A DNA stretch of 5,172 nucleotides, taken from NCBI GenBank assembly GCA_043742865.1, contig JAYTXR010000286.1, forward strand, positions 1 through 5,172, in the 5' to 3' direction. The first letter of the stretch is position 1. Every line of letters starts with the position of its first letter. The notes beneath the pieces are model-generated. The model had not been told where the DNA came from. It was given only the letters and a program-made list of their open reading frames with translations, and searched no databases. Positions 1 to 5,172 of the stretch are shown one piece after another. A program made the position numbers and the translations under genes. This DNA comes from PALSA-911 sp043742865 (GTDB lineage: Bacteria > Pseudomonadota > Alphaproteobacteria > Acetobacterales > Acetobacteraceae).

Positions 1-1060
1 CTTCCGTCAGCGCGATGTCGCCGCCGTGCAAATCCGCCGCCAAATGCAGCTTCGTGTCGCCGCCGATCAGCGCGGGCAGCGGCGCCTTCCCGGCGGTCAG
101 CGAGATCGGGCCGTCCGCCTCCAGATGGGTCACGCCGGCGGTCAGCGCGCCACGGATGGACAAAACCGTGCTGCCCTGCAGGTCCAGACCGGCGAGTGCG
201 GCGACCGGGGCAAGATCCTTCAGCGTCAGCACCATCTTCCCTGATTGCCGGTCCAGATCGACCGTTCCCTCGGCGGCGGCGTGCAGCTTGCCGGCGTCCA
301 AAACCAAGTGGGTTGCCAGCGCATCGGGCGGCCCGTCGACAATGGCGTCCAGCGTCACCGGGCCGGGTTTGGCCACCCCCGCCGCCGTCGCCAGCAACCC
401 GTCCTCGGGTTCGTGCACACCGAGCCTGGCATGCAGCCCGGCCGCGTCCCGGCGAGCGTCCAGCCGATACCCGCCGGGTTGATCCAGTCGGCGGAACGAC
501 AGGAAAATCTCGGCCTGGCCGGGCGCGGCAAATAGCCCGCTGCCATCGGCGACGAAGGCGGAGGCGGCGCCGAACCCGGACGCGGCGAGGTCGATCCGGT
601 CGATTTTCAGGCGCTCCAGCCGAACCCGCAGCGGCAGCGCCAACGAGCCGTTGCCTGATCCGCCGCTGCTGGCCGTCGGCAGGCGGGCGACGGCAATTCG
701 TGCCGCCGTCAGGTTCCGTACCGCAACCTCACCGGCCAGCAGCCGGCGCGGCGACCAGGCCAGCGCCAGATCGTCGATGCCGAGCCAAACGCCATCGGCA
801 TCGGTCAACTCGACGTGGGCGATCCGGAAATCATCGGGGAAGTGGCCGGTGATGCCCCCGAGGCGGATTTGTCCGCCGCTCAGGCCGGCGGCGGTCCGGG
901 CGAGAAAAGCCCGGCCGGCATCGGTATTGGCGCCAAACAACCCCCCGCCGGCAAGCAAAACCAGCAGCAACCCGACCGCTAAAATCCCGCCGACAACCCA
1001 GCCGGCCTGGCGCAGCAAACCCGATAATGGCAAAGAAGATAATAGCAGAGAAAGCGTCAT
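1..1060 (-). CDS. tamB: TamB, inner-membrane-anchored translocation and assembly module protein (N-terminal part; runs off the left edge)
   Basis: Reading from 1060 leftwards, the frame stays open for 353 codons to base 1 with no stop, so this is the N-terminal part of a larger protein; TamB proteins usually exceed 1,000 residues. Residues about 21-40 form a hydrophobic signal anchor rich in Leu, Val and Gly. After it come features I recognise from proteobacterial TamB N-termini: NTDAGR (45-50), LSGGQIRLGGITGHFPD (60-76), ELTDADGVWL (84-93), WSP (102-104) and ARLP (125-128). The rest is low-complexity beta-type sequence, as expected of the long periplasmic beta-taco that shields lipid or hydrophobic strands. 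Known role: TamB spans the periplasm and pairs with TamA in the outer membrane to assist insertion of autotransporters and other barrels; AsmA-like lipid transport is also proposed for the family. The ATG shares one base with the tamA stop (TGATG on the minus strand), which suggests translational coupling. No strong ribosome site is visible. The C-terminal DUF490 domain is outside the window. Confidence 0.9.
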   Translation of the reverse strand, partial: MTLSLLLSSLPLSGLLRQAGWVVGGILAVGLLLVLLAGGGLFGANTDAGRAFLARTAAGLSGGQIRLGGITGHFPDDFRIAHVELTDADGVWLGIDDLALAWSPRRLLAGEVAVRNLTAARIAVARLPTASSGGSGNGSLALPLRVRLERLKIDRIDLAASGFGAASAFVADGSGLFAAPGQAEIFLSFRRLDQPGGYRLDARRDAAGLHARLGVHEPEDGLLATAAGVAKPGPVTLDAIVDGPPDALATHLVLDAGKLHAAAEGTVDLDRQSGKMVLTLKDLAPVAALAGLDLQGSTVLSIRGALTAGVTHLEADGPISLTAGKAPLPALIGGDTKLHLAADLHGGDIALTE

Positions 1061-2952
1061 CAGAACGCTTGTCCGATCCCCAAATAGACCTCGAACGCAT
1101 CGCCGCCCGGCAGGCGTCCCAGCGGCACCGCCAGATCCAGCCGGATCGGGCCGATCGAGGTATAATAGCGCGCCCCGACGCCAGCGCCCACATGCCAGAT
1201 GCCGGAAAGCGGGCTGGCGCCGACATTTACCTGACCGGCATCGAGGAACGCGGCAGCGCCGTAACTCTCGCCAAAGCGCTGACGCAACTCGACGCTGCCG
1301 GCTGCGACCGTGGTGCCGCCCTCGGGGTGGTGGTTGGAAAATTGCGGCCCGACCGACTGGAACTTATAGCCGCGCACGGTGCCGCTGCCGCCGGCGTAGA
1401 AGCGTCGGTCTGGCGGCAGCTCGAACTGGCTGGCCCCGGCTGCTTCCCCGACCAGCCCCCGCGTCGCCAGCACGCTGCGTCCCGCCCTGTCCCCCCAAAA
1501 AGATCCGATATCGAAATAGGTCGATCCCGACAGCTCCAGCAGCGTGAAAATCGCACCCGGCGCCGCCAGCGAGCGTGTGGGGGTGATGGTGGTGGTCAGC
1601 CGCGCGCCCTGGGTCGGGTTCAGCAGGCTGTCGGTGCTGTCGTATTTTGCCGCCAGCGGCAGCGCCAGCAGCGTGTAGTCGCGCCCGACGCTCTGCTGGG
1701 TCACGTGTTCCTGCGCGAAACCGAGGCCGACGCTGATTTTCCACCGTGTGGACAGCCGCCGCTCCAGCCGCGCATCGGCGGTGATCGCCTGTATATCGTA
1801 AGCCTCCAGGCTCTGGCTGAGCGCGCCGAGGCCGAGGATCAGCGCCTGGTCGCGCGCGCCGGTGTCGGGCAAGGTCAGTTCCGATTTCAGCACATAGCCT
1901 GGCGCGCGCGCCGCCGAACCCCCGGCATTGGCGCTGGCGCTGAGCAGCAGCGCCTCGGCGTTTCCGAACAGATTATGGTGCTGCCAGGACGCCGCCATTT
2001 GGGCGCCAAGATCGGTCGAATAGCCGCCGGACAGCCGAATTGTGTGCAACGGACGCTCGATCACGTCGAACTCCACGGGGAGCCGGCCCTGCTTGTCGAG
2101 CTTGGGAGTGTTGGGATCGGTGCCCAGCTCGGCGCGCACGCTGGCGAATACGCCGAGGGAGGCCACATCCTGGCGCGCCGCCTCAATCGCGGCGGGATCA
2201 TAGCGCTCGCCGGAGGCGATTTGCAGCCGCCGGCGCACGAAAGCCTCGTTCATGCGGGCCAGCCCCGCGATGCCGATCGGGCCGAGATTGACGATCGGTC
2301 CGGTGACGACCGGATAGGCGATATCTATTGTGTCGTCCTGTTCGTCCAGCTTTGCGACCGGTGCATCGACCTTGGCCAGCGCGTAGCCTTGCTGGCGCAG
2401 CACGCCCAGCAGCCTGCCGCGCTCGGCCAGCACCGGCCCGGCGGCGGCCGGGGCGCCGGGGGCGAGTTGCGGCAAGATGTCCGGTGGCATCGCTCCCTGG
2501 ATCGCCACGCGGCGTAGATGGAATAACGGACCGGGCTGAACCGACACCTCGATCACGGCCGGCGGTCCGGCCGGCGCATTTTCCAGATAATCGGCCAAAT
2601 CCGGCTCGCTCAACTTTCTCCCGGCGATCGTGATGTCGATCCTGGCCTTGTAATAGCCGAAGCTGCCGAGCACGTCGTCAAACCGCGCCGCATCGGCGCG
2701 GGCGCGGGCGATCAGGCCGAACGGGCCTATTGGCCCGGCATCGTGCAGCGAGATCAGCGTGGAGGCGTCGGTCAGCAGCCGGTCCAGGGCGGCGTTGCCG
2801 GTGGGGCGAAGGGTGGTGCTGTAATCAAGCGGGTCGGCGGCGCGGGCGGGCCGGCCCAAAAATGTCCAGGGCAACAGCGCCGCGAGCGCAAGGATCGCGA
2901 GGCCAGGGGCGACCCAGGGGGCGAATCGGAGACCAGGAGGGGCACGGTGCAT
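1060..2952 (-). CDS. tamA: TamA, Omp85/BamA-family outer membrane assembly protein
   Basis: A complete 630-residue protein, a little longer than E. coli TamA (577). Residues 1-38 are a signal peptide: basic start, hydrophobic Ala/Leu core (about 15-31), and a PARA|AD cleavage site near 38-39. Residues about 45-300 match the expected three POTRA domains; FGYYKARID (98-106), RQQGYALAKVD (186-196) and the SGERYD/LGVFASV stretch (247-272) fit the repeated POTRA pattern. From about residue 305 (LSGGYSTDLG) the sequence alternates as in a 16-strand barrel. VRGYKF at 526-531 is the conserved loop-6 motif of the Omp85 superfamily, and the protein ends in Phe, as outer membrane barrels do. Role: outer membrane partner of TamB in the TAM complex. 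The frame is open upstream to 3231, but the ATG at 2952 is preferred because it gives a clean signal peptide and avoids overlap with the divergent gene; the upstream translation is Arg/Pro-rich and unlike a secreted protein. tamB follows directly. BamA is less likely, since there appear to be three POTRAs rather than five and a tamB neighbour. Confidence 0.92.
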   Translation of the reverse strand: MHRAPPGLRFAPWVAPGLAILALAALLPWTFLGRPARAADPLDYSTTLRPTGNAALDRLLTDASTLISLHDAGPIGPFGLIARARADAARFDDVLGSFGYYKARIDITIAGRKLSEPDLADYLENAPAGPPAVIEVSVQPGPLFHLRRVAIQGAMPPDILPQLAPGAPAAAGPVLAERGRLLGVLRQQGYALAKVDAPVAKLDEQDDTIDIAYPVVTGPIVNLGPIGIAGLARMNEAFVRRRLQIASGERYDPAAIEAARQDVASLGVFASVRAELGTDPNTPKLDKQGRLPVEFDVIERPLHTIRLSGGYSTDLGAQMAASWQHHNLFGNAEALLLSASANAGGSAARAPGYVLKSELTLPDTGARDQALILGLGALSQSLEAYDIQAITADARLERRLSTRWKISVGLGFAQEHVTQQSVGRDYTLLALPLAAKYDSTDSLLNPTQGARLTTTITPTRSLAAPGAIFTLLELSGSTYFDIGSFWGDRAGRSVLATRGLVGEAAGASQFELPPDRRFYAGGSGTVRGYKFQSVGPQFSNHHPEGGTTVAAGSVELRQRFGESYGAAAFLDAGQVNVGASPLSGIWHVGAGVGARYYTSIGPIRLDLAVPLGRLPGGDAFEVYLGIGQAF

Positions 2953-2960
2953 GCCCAAAC

Positions 2961-2966
2961 AATATA
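2961..2966 (-). promoter_or_regulatory. Candidate -10 box for tamAB
   Basis: On the minus strand the hexamer TATATT lies only 8 bases before the tamA ATG, in an otherwise very GC-rich stretch. If it is a -10 box, transcription would begin within a few bases of the ATG, giving a nearly leaderless message. This agrees with the lack of a clear Shine-Dalgarno sequence before this start. No good -35 box lies 16-18 bases upstream. The role is an inference from position and composition only. Confidence 0.28.
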
Positions 2967-3025
2967 GCGCAACGCCGCCCGCCGCGTAGGGCGATCGCGC
3001 TTGGAAATTCGACGGCTTCCAGGTT

Positions 3026-3050
3026 AACGTCGGAAAAATACGTTGTTCCG
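3026..3050. repeat. Two interleaved short inverted repeats in the leader of the luciferase-like gene
   Basis: AACGT (3026-3030) pairs with ACGTT (3040-3044), and CGGAA (3031-3035) pairs with TTCCG (3046-3050). The second arm runs into the GGAGG ribosome site. The arms are only 5 bp, so chance is possible. A regulator site or a small RNA switch over the ribosome site are the two readings that fit the position. Confidence 0.2.
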
Positions 3051-3054
3051 GAGG
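3050..3054 (+). promoter_or_regulatory. Strong ribosome binding site fixing the start of the luciferase-like gene
   Basis: GGAGG followed by a run of A, five bases before the ATG at 3060. It is close to the ideal anti-Shine-Dalgarno match and selects this ATG over in-frame codons further upstream, which translate to Arg/Gly-rich sequence lying opposite the tamA signal-peptide region. Confidence 0.8.
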
Positions 3055-3059
3055 AAAAA

Positions 3060-4280
3060 ATGAAATTCGGCGTGTTCTATGAACTGCAACTGCCGCGTCC
3101 CTGGAAGGCCGACAGCGAACTGAACCTGTACCAGAACGCGCTGACCCAGATCGAAGTCGCCGATGCCTGCGGCTATGACTACGCCTGGGAGGTGGAGCAT
3201 CATTTTCTGGAGGAATACTCCCACTCGCCACAGCCAGAAGTGTTCCTGGCCGCCGCCAGCCAGCGCACCAAAAACATCCGGCTCGGCCACGGCATCATTC
3301 AGCTGACCACCAACCACCCGGCCCGTGCCGCGGAGAAAGTCGCCTGCCTGGATCTCGTCAGCAACGGCCGCGCCGAGTTCGGCATCGGCGAGGGCGCCAG
3401 CATCACCGAACTGGGTCCGTTCGATCGCGAAATGGAGAACAAGCGCGAGGTCTGGGAAGACGGCATGCGCTGCGTGCTGCCGATGTTCAAGGATGGCGGG
3501 TGGGAGTACGACGGCCCCTATTTCAAGTTCCCGCTGCGCCAGGTGCTGCCCAAACCGATCCAGAAACCGCATCCGCCGTTATGGGTAGCCTGCTCGCAGC
3601 TGGAAACCATCGAGATGGCCGGCAGGCGCGGCATCGGCGCGCTGGGGTTTCAGTTCCTGAGTGCGGAGATGGCGCAGGCCTGGGTGCATGCCTACTACAA
3701 CGCGTTCACCAAGCGATTGGAAAAACTGGCCGACTATCAGACCAATCCGAACATTGCGATGGTCAGCTATTTCATGTGTGCCGAAACCGACGAGGAAGCC
3801 CGCCGTCGCGCTGATGGGGTGACGTTCTTTCAGTTCTCGCTGGCTTATTACAGCGGCTCCAAGGGCCGCGAGCGCGCCAAGCCCGGTACGGTCAGCCTGT
3901 GGGAAGAATACAACAAGTGGAAGGCGGCGAACCCGGAACTGGTGCGCAAAGCGCTGTCGGGCGGGCTGATCGGCTCCCCGGAAACCATCCGGCGCAAGCT
4001 GCGGCGGTTCGAAACCTCCAAGGTCGACCAGATCATTCTGCTGAACCAGGCCGGCAACAACACGCATGCGCATATCTGCGAAAGCCTGGAGCTGTTCGCG
4101 AAAGAAGTGATGCCGGAATTCCACGCCAAGGAGCCCGAACACCAGCGCTGGAAGCAACAGGTGCTGAACCGCGAGATCGAACTGGCGGAAATCGACACCA
4201 CCCCGTTCAAGGACCGCGGCGGCGTCGGCAAGGGGGTCGCGATTTCGCAACTGGCGGCTGGGGCGGAGGCCGCGGAGTAG
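3060..4280 (+). CDS. LLM-class (luciferase-like) flavin-dependent oxidoreductase
   Basis: A 406-residue cytoplasmic TIM-barrel enzyme of the bacterial luciferase-like monooxygenase family. The N-terminal MKFGVFYELQ is the usual first barrel strand. EVEHHF at 44-49 matches the EHHF motif of LuxA, where the first His (alpha-His44 in Vibrio harveyi LuxA) is catalytic; His47 is the equivalent here. RLGHGI (74-79), HPARAAEKVACLDLVSNGR (86-104) and FGIGEG (107-112) are typical of the flavin-binding half. GSPETIRRKL (305-314) is the common C-terminal LLM motif before the last helices. Such enzymes use reduced FMN (or F420 in some subfamilies) and oxygen to oxidise small organic molecules; the substrate cannot be read from the sequence, and no flavin reductase or pathway gene is beside it. 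The tail after about 350 is polar and extends past the core, making it longer than many relatives (about 320-380). It is divergent from tamA and appears to be a single-gene unit, with a hairpin right after the stop. The start is fixed by GGAGG at 3050-3054. Confidence 0.9.
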   Translation: MKFGVFYELQLPRPWKADSELNLYQNALTQIEVADACGYDYAWEVEHHFLEEYSHSPQPEVFLAAASQRTKNIRLGHGIIQLTTNHPARAAEKVACLDLVSNGRAEFGIGEGASITELGPFDREMENKREVWEDGMRCVLPMFKDGGWEYDGPYFKFPLRQVLPKPIQKPHPPLWVACSQLETIEMAGRRGIGALGFQFLSAEMAQAWVHAYYNAFTKRLEKLADYQTNPNIAMVSYFMCAETDEEARRRADGVTFFQFSLAYYSGSKGRERAKPGTVSLWEEYNKWKAANPELVRKALSGGLIGSPETIRRKLRRFETSKVDQIILLNQAGNNTHAHICESLELFAKEVMPEFHAKEPEHQRWKQQVLNREIELAEIDTTPFKDRGGVGKGVAISQLAAGAEAAE

Positions 4281-4306
4281 GGCGGATAAGCGAAGCGCGA
4301 TCCGCC
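4281..4306. repeat. REP-like palindromic element / possible terminator hairpin after the luciferase-like gene
   Basis: GGCGGAT (4281-4287) is the reverse complement of ATCCGCC (4300-4306), and GCG/CGC (4290-4292/4296-4298) extend the stem around an AAG loop. It begins on the base after the stop codon. From memory, very similar palindromes of the form GGYGGATAAGCG...ATCCRCC are widespread between genes of proteobacteria, so this is probably a dispersed REP-like element. There is no T-run behind it, so it is not a classic intrinsic terminator, though it could stabilise or end the message. Confidence 0.55.
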
Positions 4307-4345
4307 AACGCGCTCCGGGAAAGGCGTGTGCCGCCCACACCAAGC

Positions 4346-4375
4346 TTGACCAACCCTTATCCGACAGCCTATCCT
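4346..4375 (+). promoter_or_regulatory. Candidate sigma70-type promoter of the toxin-antitoxin operon
   Basis: TTGACC (4346-4351) and TATCCT (4370-4375), separated by 18 bases, resemble -35 and -10 boxes (5/6 and 4/6 matches). Transcription would begin around 4382, inside the palindrome at 4363-4404. A protein bound there would cover the -10 box and start site, as expected for an autorepressed toxin-antitoxin operon. The boxes are imperfect and the call rests on position and spacing. Confidence 0.35.
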
Positions 4376-4404
4376 TGACCAAACTTGGTCAAGGATAGGC
4401 TGTC
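4363..4404. promoter_or_regulatory. Perfect 20-bp inverted repeat abutting the antitoxin start; likely antitoxin operator
   Basis: The arm GACAGCCTATCCTTGACCAA (4363-4382) is followed by AC (4383-4384) and then its exact reverse complement (4385-4404); the ATG follows at 4405. Phd/VapB antitoxins, alone or with their toxins, are known to bind palindromes at their own promoters, so an operator is the natural reading. The right arm also holds the only purine-rich candidate ribosome site, AAGGA at 4391-4395, nine bases before the ATG. In any transcript that reads through from upstream, both arms would be present and would fold into a long hairpin hiding that site. No T-run follows, so a terminator role is unlikely. 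Confidence 0.75.
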
Positions 4405-4647
4405 ATGTCCCTCATCAATCTCTATGAGGCGAAAACCCAGCTCTCCCAATTGGTGGACCGTGCCGCCGCGGGCGAGGAAATCATCATCGCCAAGGCCGGC
4501 CGGCCGTTGGCGCGTCTCGTGCCCCTAGGCGCGCGCTTGCAACCGCGCCCCCTGGGCCTGCTGCGCGGACAGGTGCGCATGGGCGAGGATTTCGACGATC
4601 CCTTGCCGGAAACCATGCGGCTGGGCTTCCTGGGGGAGACCGCGTGA
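4405..4647 (+). CDS. Phd/YefM-family (VapB-type) antitoxin
   Basis: An 80-residue protein, typical in size for antitoxins of this superfamily. Residues 5-41 carry the Phd/YefM N-terminal fold: NLYEAKTQLSQLVDRA (5-20), GEEIIIAKAGRPLARLVPL (23-41), where the GRPLARL segment is the usual conserved turn. This half dimerises and binds DNA. The C-terminal part, PLGLLRGQVRMGEDFDDPLP (49-68), matches the toxin-binding tail often seen in antitoxins paired with PIN toxins: it folds onto the toxin, and a basic or polar side chain blocks the acidic active site. It is the first gene of a two-gene operon, and its stop overlaps the toxin start (GTGA, 4644-4647). The start ATG lies directly against the 42-bp palindrome, pointing to autoregulation. 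The family role is well established; the exact partner is inferred from adjacency. Confidence 0.9.
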   Translation: MSLINLYEAKTQLSQLVDRAAAGEEIIIAKAGRPLARLVPLGARLQPRPLGLLRGQVRMGEDFDDPLPETMRLGFLGETA

Positions 4648-5033
4648 GGCTGCTGCTCGATACCCACATCCTGATCTGGGCCTGCGCGACGCCGGAACAG
4701 CTTGGCGAAGCAGCCTGCGCCGCCCTGACCGAGGCGCAGAACGATGTTTTTGTCAGTGCCGCGAGCACCTGGGAGATCGCCATCAAGCGCAAGCTTGGCC
4801 GGCTGGAATTTCCGGTCGATCGGTTCGATCGGATATTGCGGGACATGAGTTTTATCACATTGCCCATTTCGGTCGCCCACGCGCTGGCGGCTGGCGACCT
4901 GCCGCGCCACCACGACGATCCATTCGACCGGATGCTGGTGGCGCAGGCGCGCACGGAAGGGCTGATCTTGATGAGCGAGGATGCACAAATGCGGCGCTAT
5001 AACGTGCCCTTGTTTGAGGGTCGATCCGATTAG
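4644..5033 (+). CDS. vapC: VapC-type PIN-domain ribonuclease toxin
   Basis: A 129-residue single-domain PIN protein, the usual VapC length. It begins with GTG inside the antitoxin's last codons (GTGA overlap), with GGGGGAG at 4632-4638 as ribosome site, five bases upstream. The four acidic PIN positions are all present: Asp6 in LLLDTH, Glu44 in STWEIAIK (41-48), Asp95 in HHDDPFDRMLVAQA (89-102), and Asp113 in LMSEDAQM (109-116). The active site therefore looks intact. VapC enzymes are Mg2+/Mn2+-dependent endoribonucleases; studied members cleave initiator tRNA, other tRNAs or the 23S sarcin-ricin loop. The target of this one cannot be read from sequence. The toxin is held inactive by the upstream antitoxin and is translated by coupling to it. 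The DPFDR-type motif and the Phd-type partner place it in the common VapC subgroup paired with Phd/YefM antitoxins. Confidence 0.92.
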   Translation: MRLLLDTHILIWACATPEQLGEAACAALTEAQNDVFVSAASTWEIAIKRKLGRLEFPVDRFDRILRDMSFITLPISVAHALAAGDLPRHHDDPFDRMLVAQARTEGLILMSEDAQMRRYNVPLFEGRSD

Positions 5034-5097
5034 TATCAACCCGCCTAGCCCATCTTATCCATCGCATGTCAGGGATTCTGTGGCGGGTGTCGCCTAA
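5034..5097. other. Short non-coding stretch between the toxin gene and the putative IS end
   Basis: Sixty-four bases without a convincing gene or intrinsic terminator. A 7-bp inverted repeat, ACCCGCC (5039-5045) and GGCGGGT (5082-5088), has a 36-base spacer and no T-run, so it is at most a weak structure. Confidence 0.4.
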
Positions 5098-5172
5098 CAG
5101 GCTGCTGAAAAAGCCTCGGGGAAATCGCATTTTTCTCGTGTTATGCACGGATTTCCGTTTTCCAGGGCTATT
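5098..5172. mobile_element. Probable terminal end of an insertion sequence (body beyond the right edge)
   Basis: CAGGCTGCTGAAAAAG at 5098-5113 resembles, from memory, the terminal inverted repeats of many insertion sequences, notably IS1182-like and some IS5-like elements. The following bases are more AT-rich than the rest of the window and hold no gene. The short stem AGGCT/AGCCT (5099-5103/5112-5116) lies at this end. The transposase, the other end and any target duplication are outside the window, so family and completeness are unknown; it could also be a remnant or a non-autonomous element. Confidence 0.42.

Noticed and set aside
196..1547. Overlapping plus-strand open frames opposite tamB and the 3' part of tamA
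   Set aside because: Composition is dominated by Arg, Pro and Ala, which is typical of out-of-frame translation of GC-rich DNA, while the minus strand gives recognisable TamB and TamA sequence.
1027..2517. A 496-codon open frame on the plus strand opposite tamA
   Set aside because: It lies wholly antisense to a clearly recognisable TamA, has Arg/Gln/Gly-rich composition without a recognisable domain, and no ribosome site. It is a by-product of high GC content.
2730..3059. An in-frame N-terminal extension of the luciferase-like oxidoreductase
   Set aside because: The extension is Arg/Gly-rich, overlaps the tamA signal-peptide region on the other strand, and is made unnecessary by the GGAGG site and a canonical first barrel strand at 3060.
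2953..3231. An upstream start for tamA at 3231
   Set aside because: It would put 93 Arg/Pro-rich residues before a good signal peptide and overlap the oxidoreductase gene by about 170 bases.
3579..4382. A 267-codon open frame on the minus strand opposite the oxidoreductase
   Set aside because: It is antisense to a well-supported gene and shows no recognisable motif; its start lies in the palindrome by coincidence.
4363..4404. The 42-bp palindrome as a CRISPR repeat or phage attachment site
   Set aside because: There is one palindrome and no repeat-spacer array, and no integrase or tRNA gene nearby; its position at the antitoxin start fits an operator better.
4422..5039. A 205-codon minus-strand frame spanning the toxin-antitoxin genes
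   Set aside because: Both plus-strand genes have clear families, conserved catalytic residues and a coupled junction; the antisense frame has none of these.
5039..5088. Inverted repeat ACCCGCC/GGCGGGT after the toxin gene as a terminator
   Set aside because: The arms are 7 bp with a 36-base spacer and no T-run, so it does not meet the pattern of an intrinsic terminator.

Overview
The window is GC-rich and reads as a chromosomal segment of a Gram-negative bacterium. The TamA/TamB pair, the codon use and the style of the TamB N-terminus point to an alphaproteobacterium. Rhodospirillales/Acetobacteraceae is my best guess, but this is an inference from sequence style and not a placement.

Left part (1-2952, minus strand): a two-gene outer-membrane biogenesis operon. 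tamA (2952 to 1060) is a complete 630-residue Omp85-family protein with a signal peptide, POTRA-like domains and a C-terminal barrel carrying the VRGY motif. Its stop codon shares one base with the ATG of tamB. The tamB frame stays open from 1060 to the left edge, so only its first 353 codons are present. Together the two proteins form the TAM complex, which spans the periplasm and helps deliver proteins, and possibly phospholipids, to the outer membrane.

Middle (2953-4306): a 107-bp divergent intergenic region separates tamA from a plus-strand gene for a 406-residue luciferase-like flavin-dependent oxidoreductase. That gene has a strong GGAGG ribosome site and an EHHF motif like that of bacterial luciferases; its substrate is unknown. 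A REP-like hairpin begins directly after its stop codon.

Right part (4307-5172): a compact type II toxin-antitoxin operon, a Phd/VapB-type antitoxin followed by a VapC-type PIN-domain ribonuclease, joined by a GTGA start/stop overlap. The most striking non-coding feature is a perfect inverted repeat with 20-bp arms and a 2-bp centre. It ends on the base just before the antitoxin ATG and contains the only candidate ribosome site. A third copy of its core 9-mer lies 29 bp upstream and overlaps a possible -35 box. This looks like the autoregulatory operator of the cassette. The last ~75 bases resemble the end of an insertion sequence whose body lies outside the window.

I found no wholly new system. 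The best candidates for follow-up are the palindrome at the antitoxin start and the mobile-looking borders of the toxin-antitoxin cassette.
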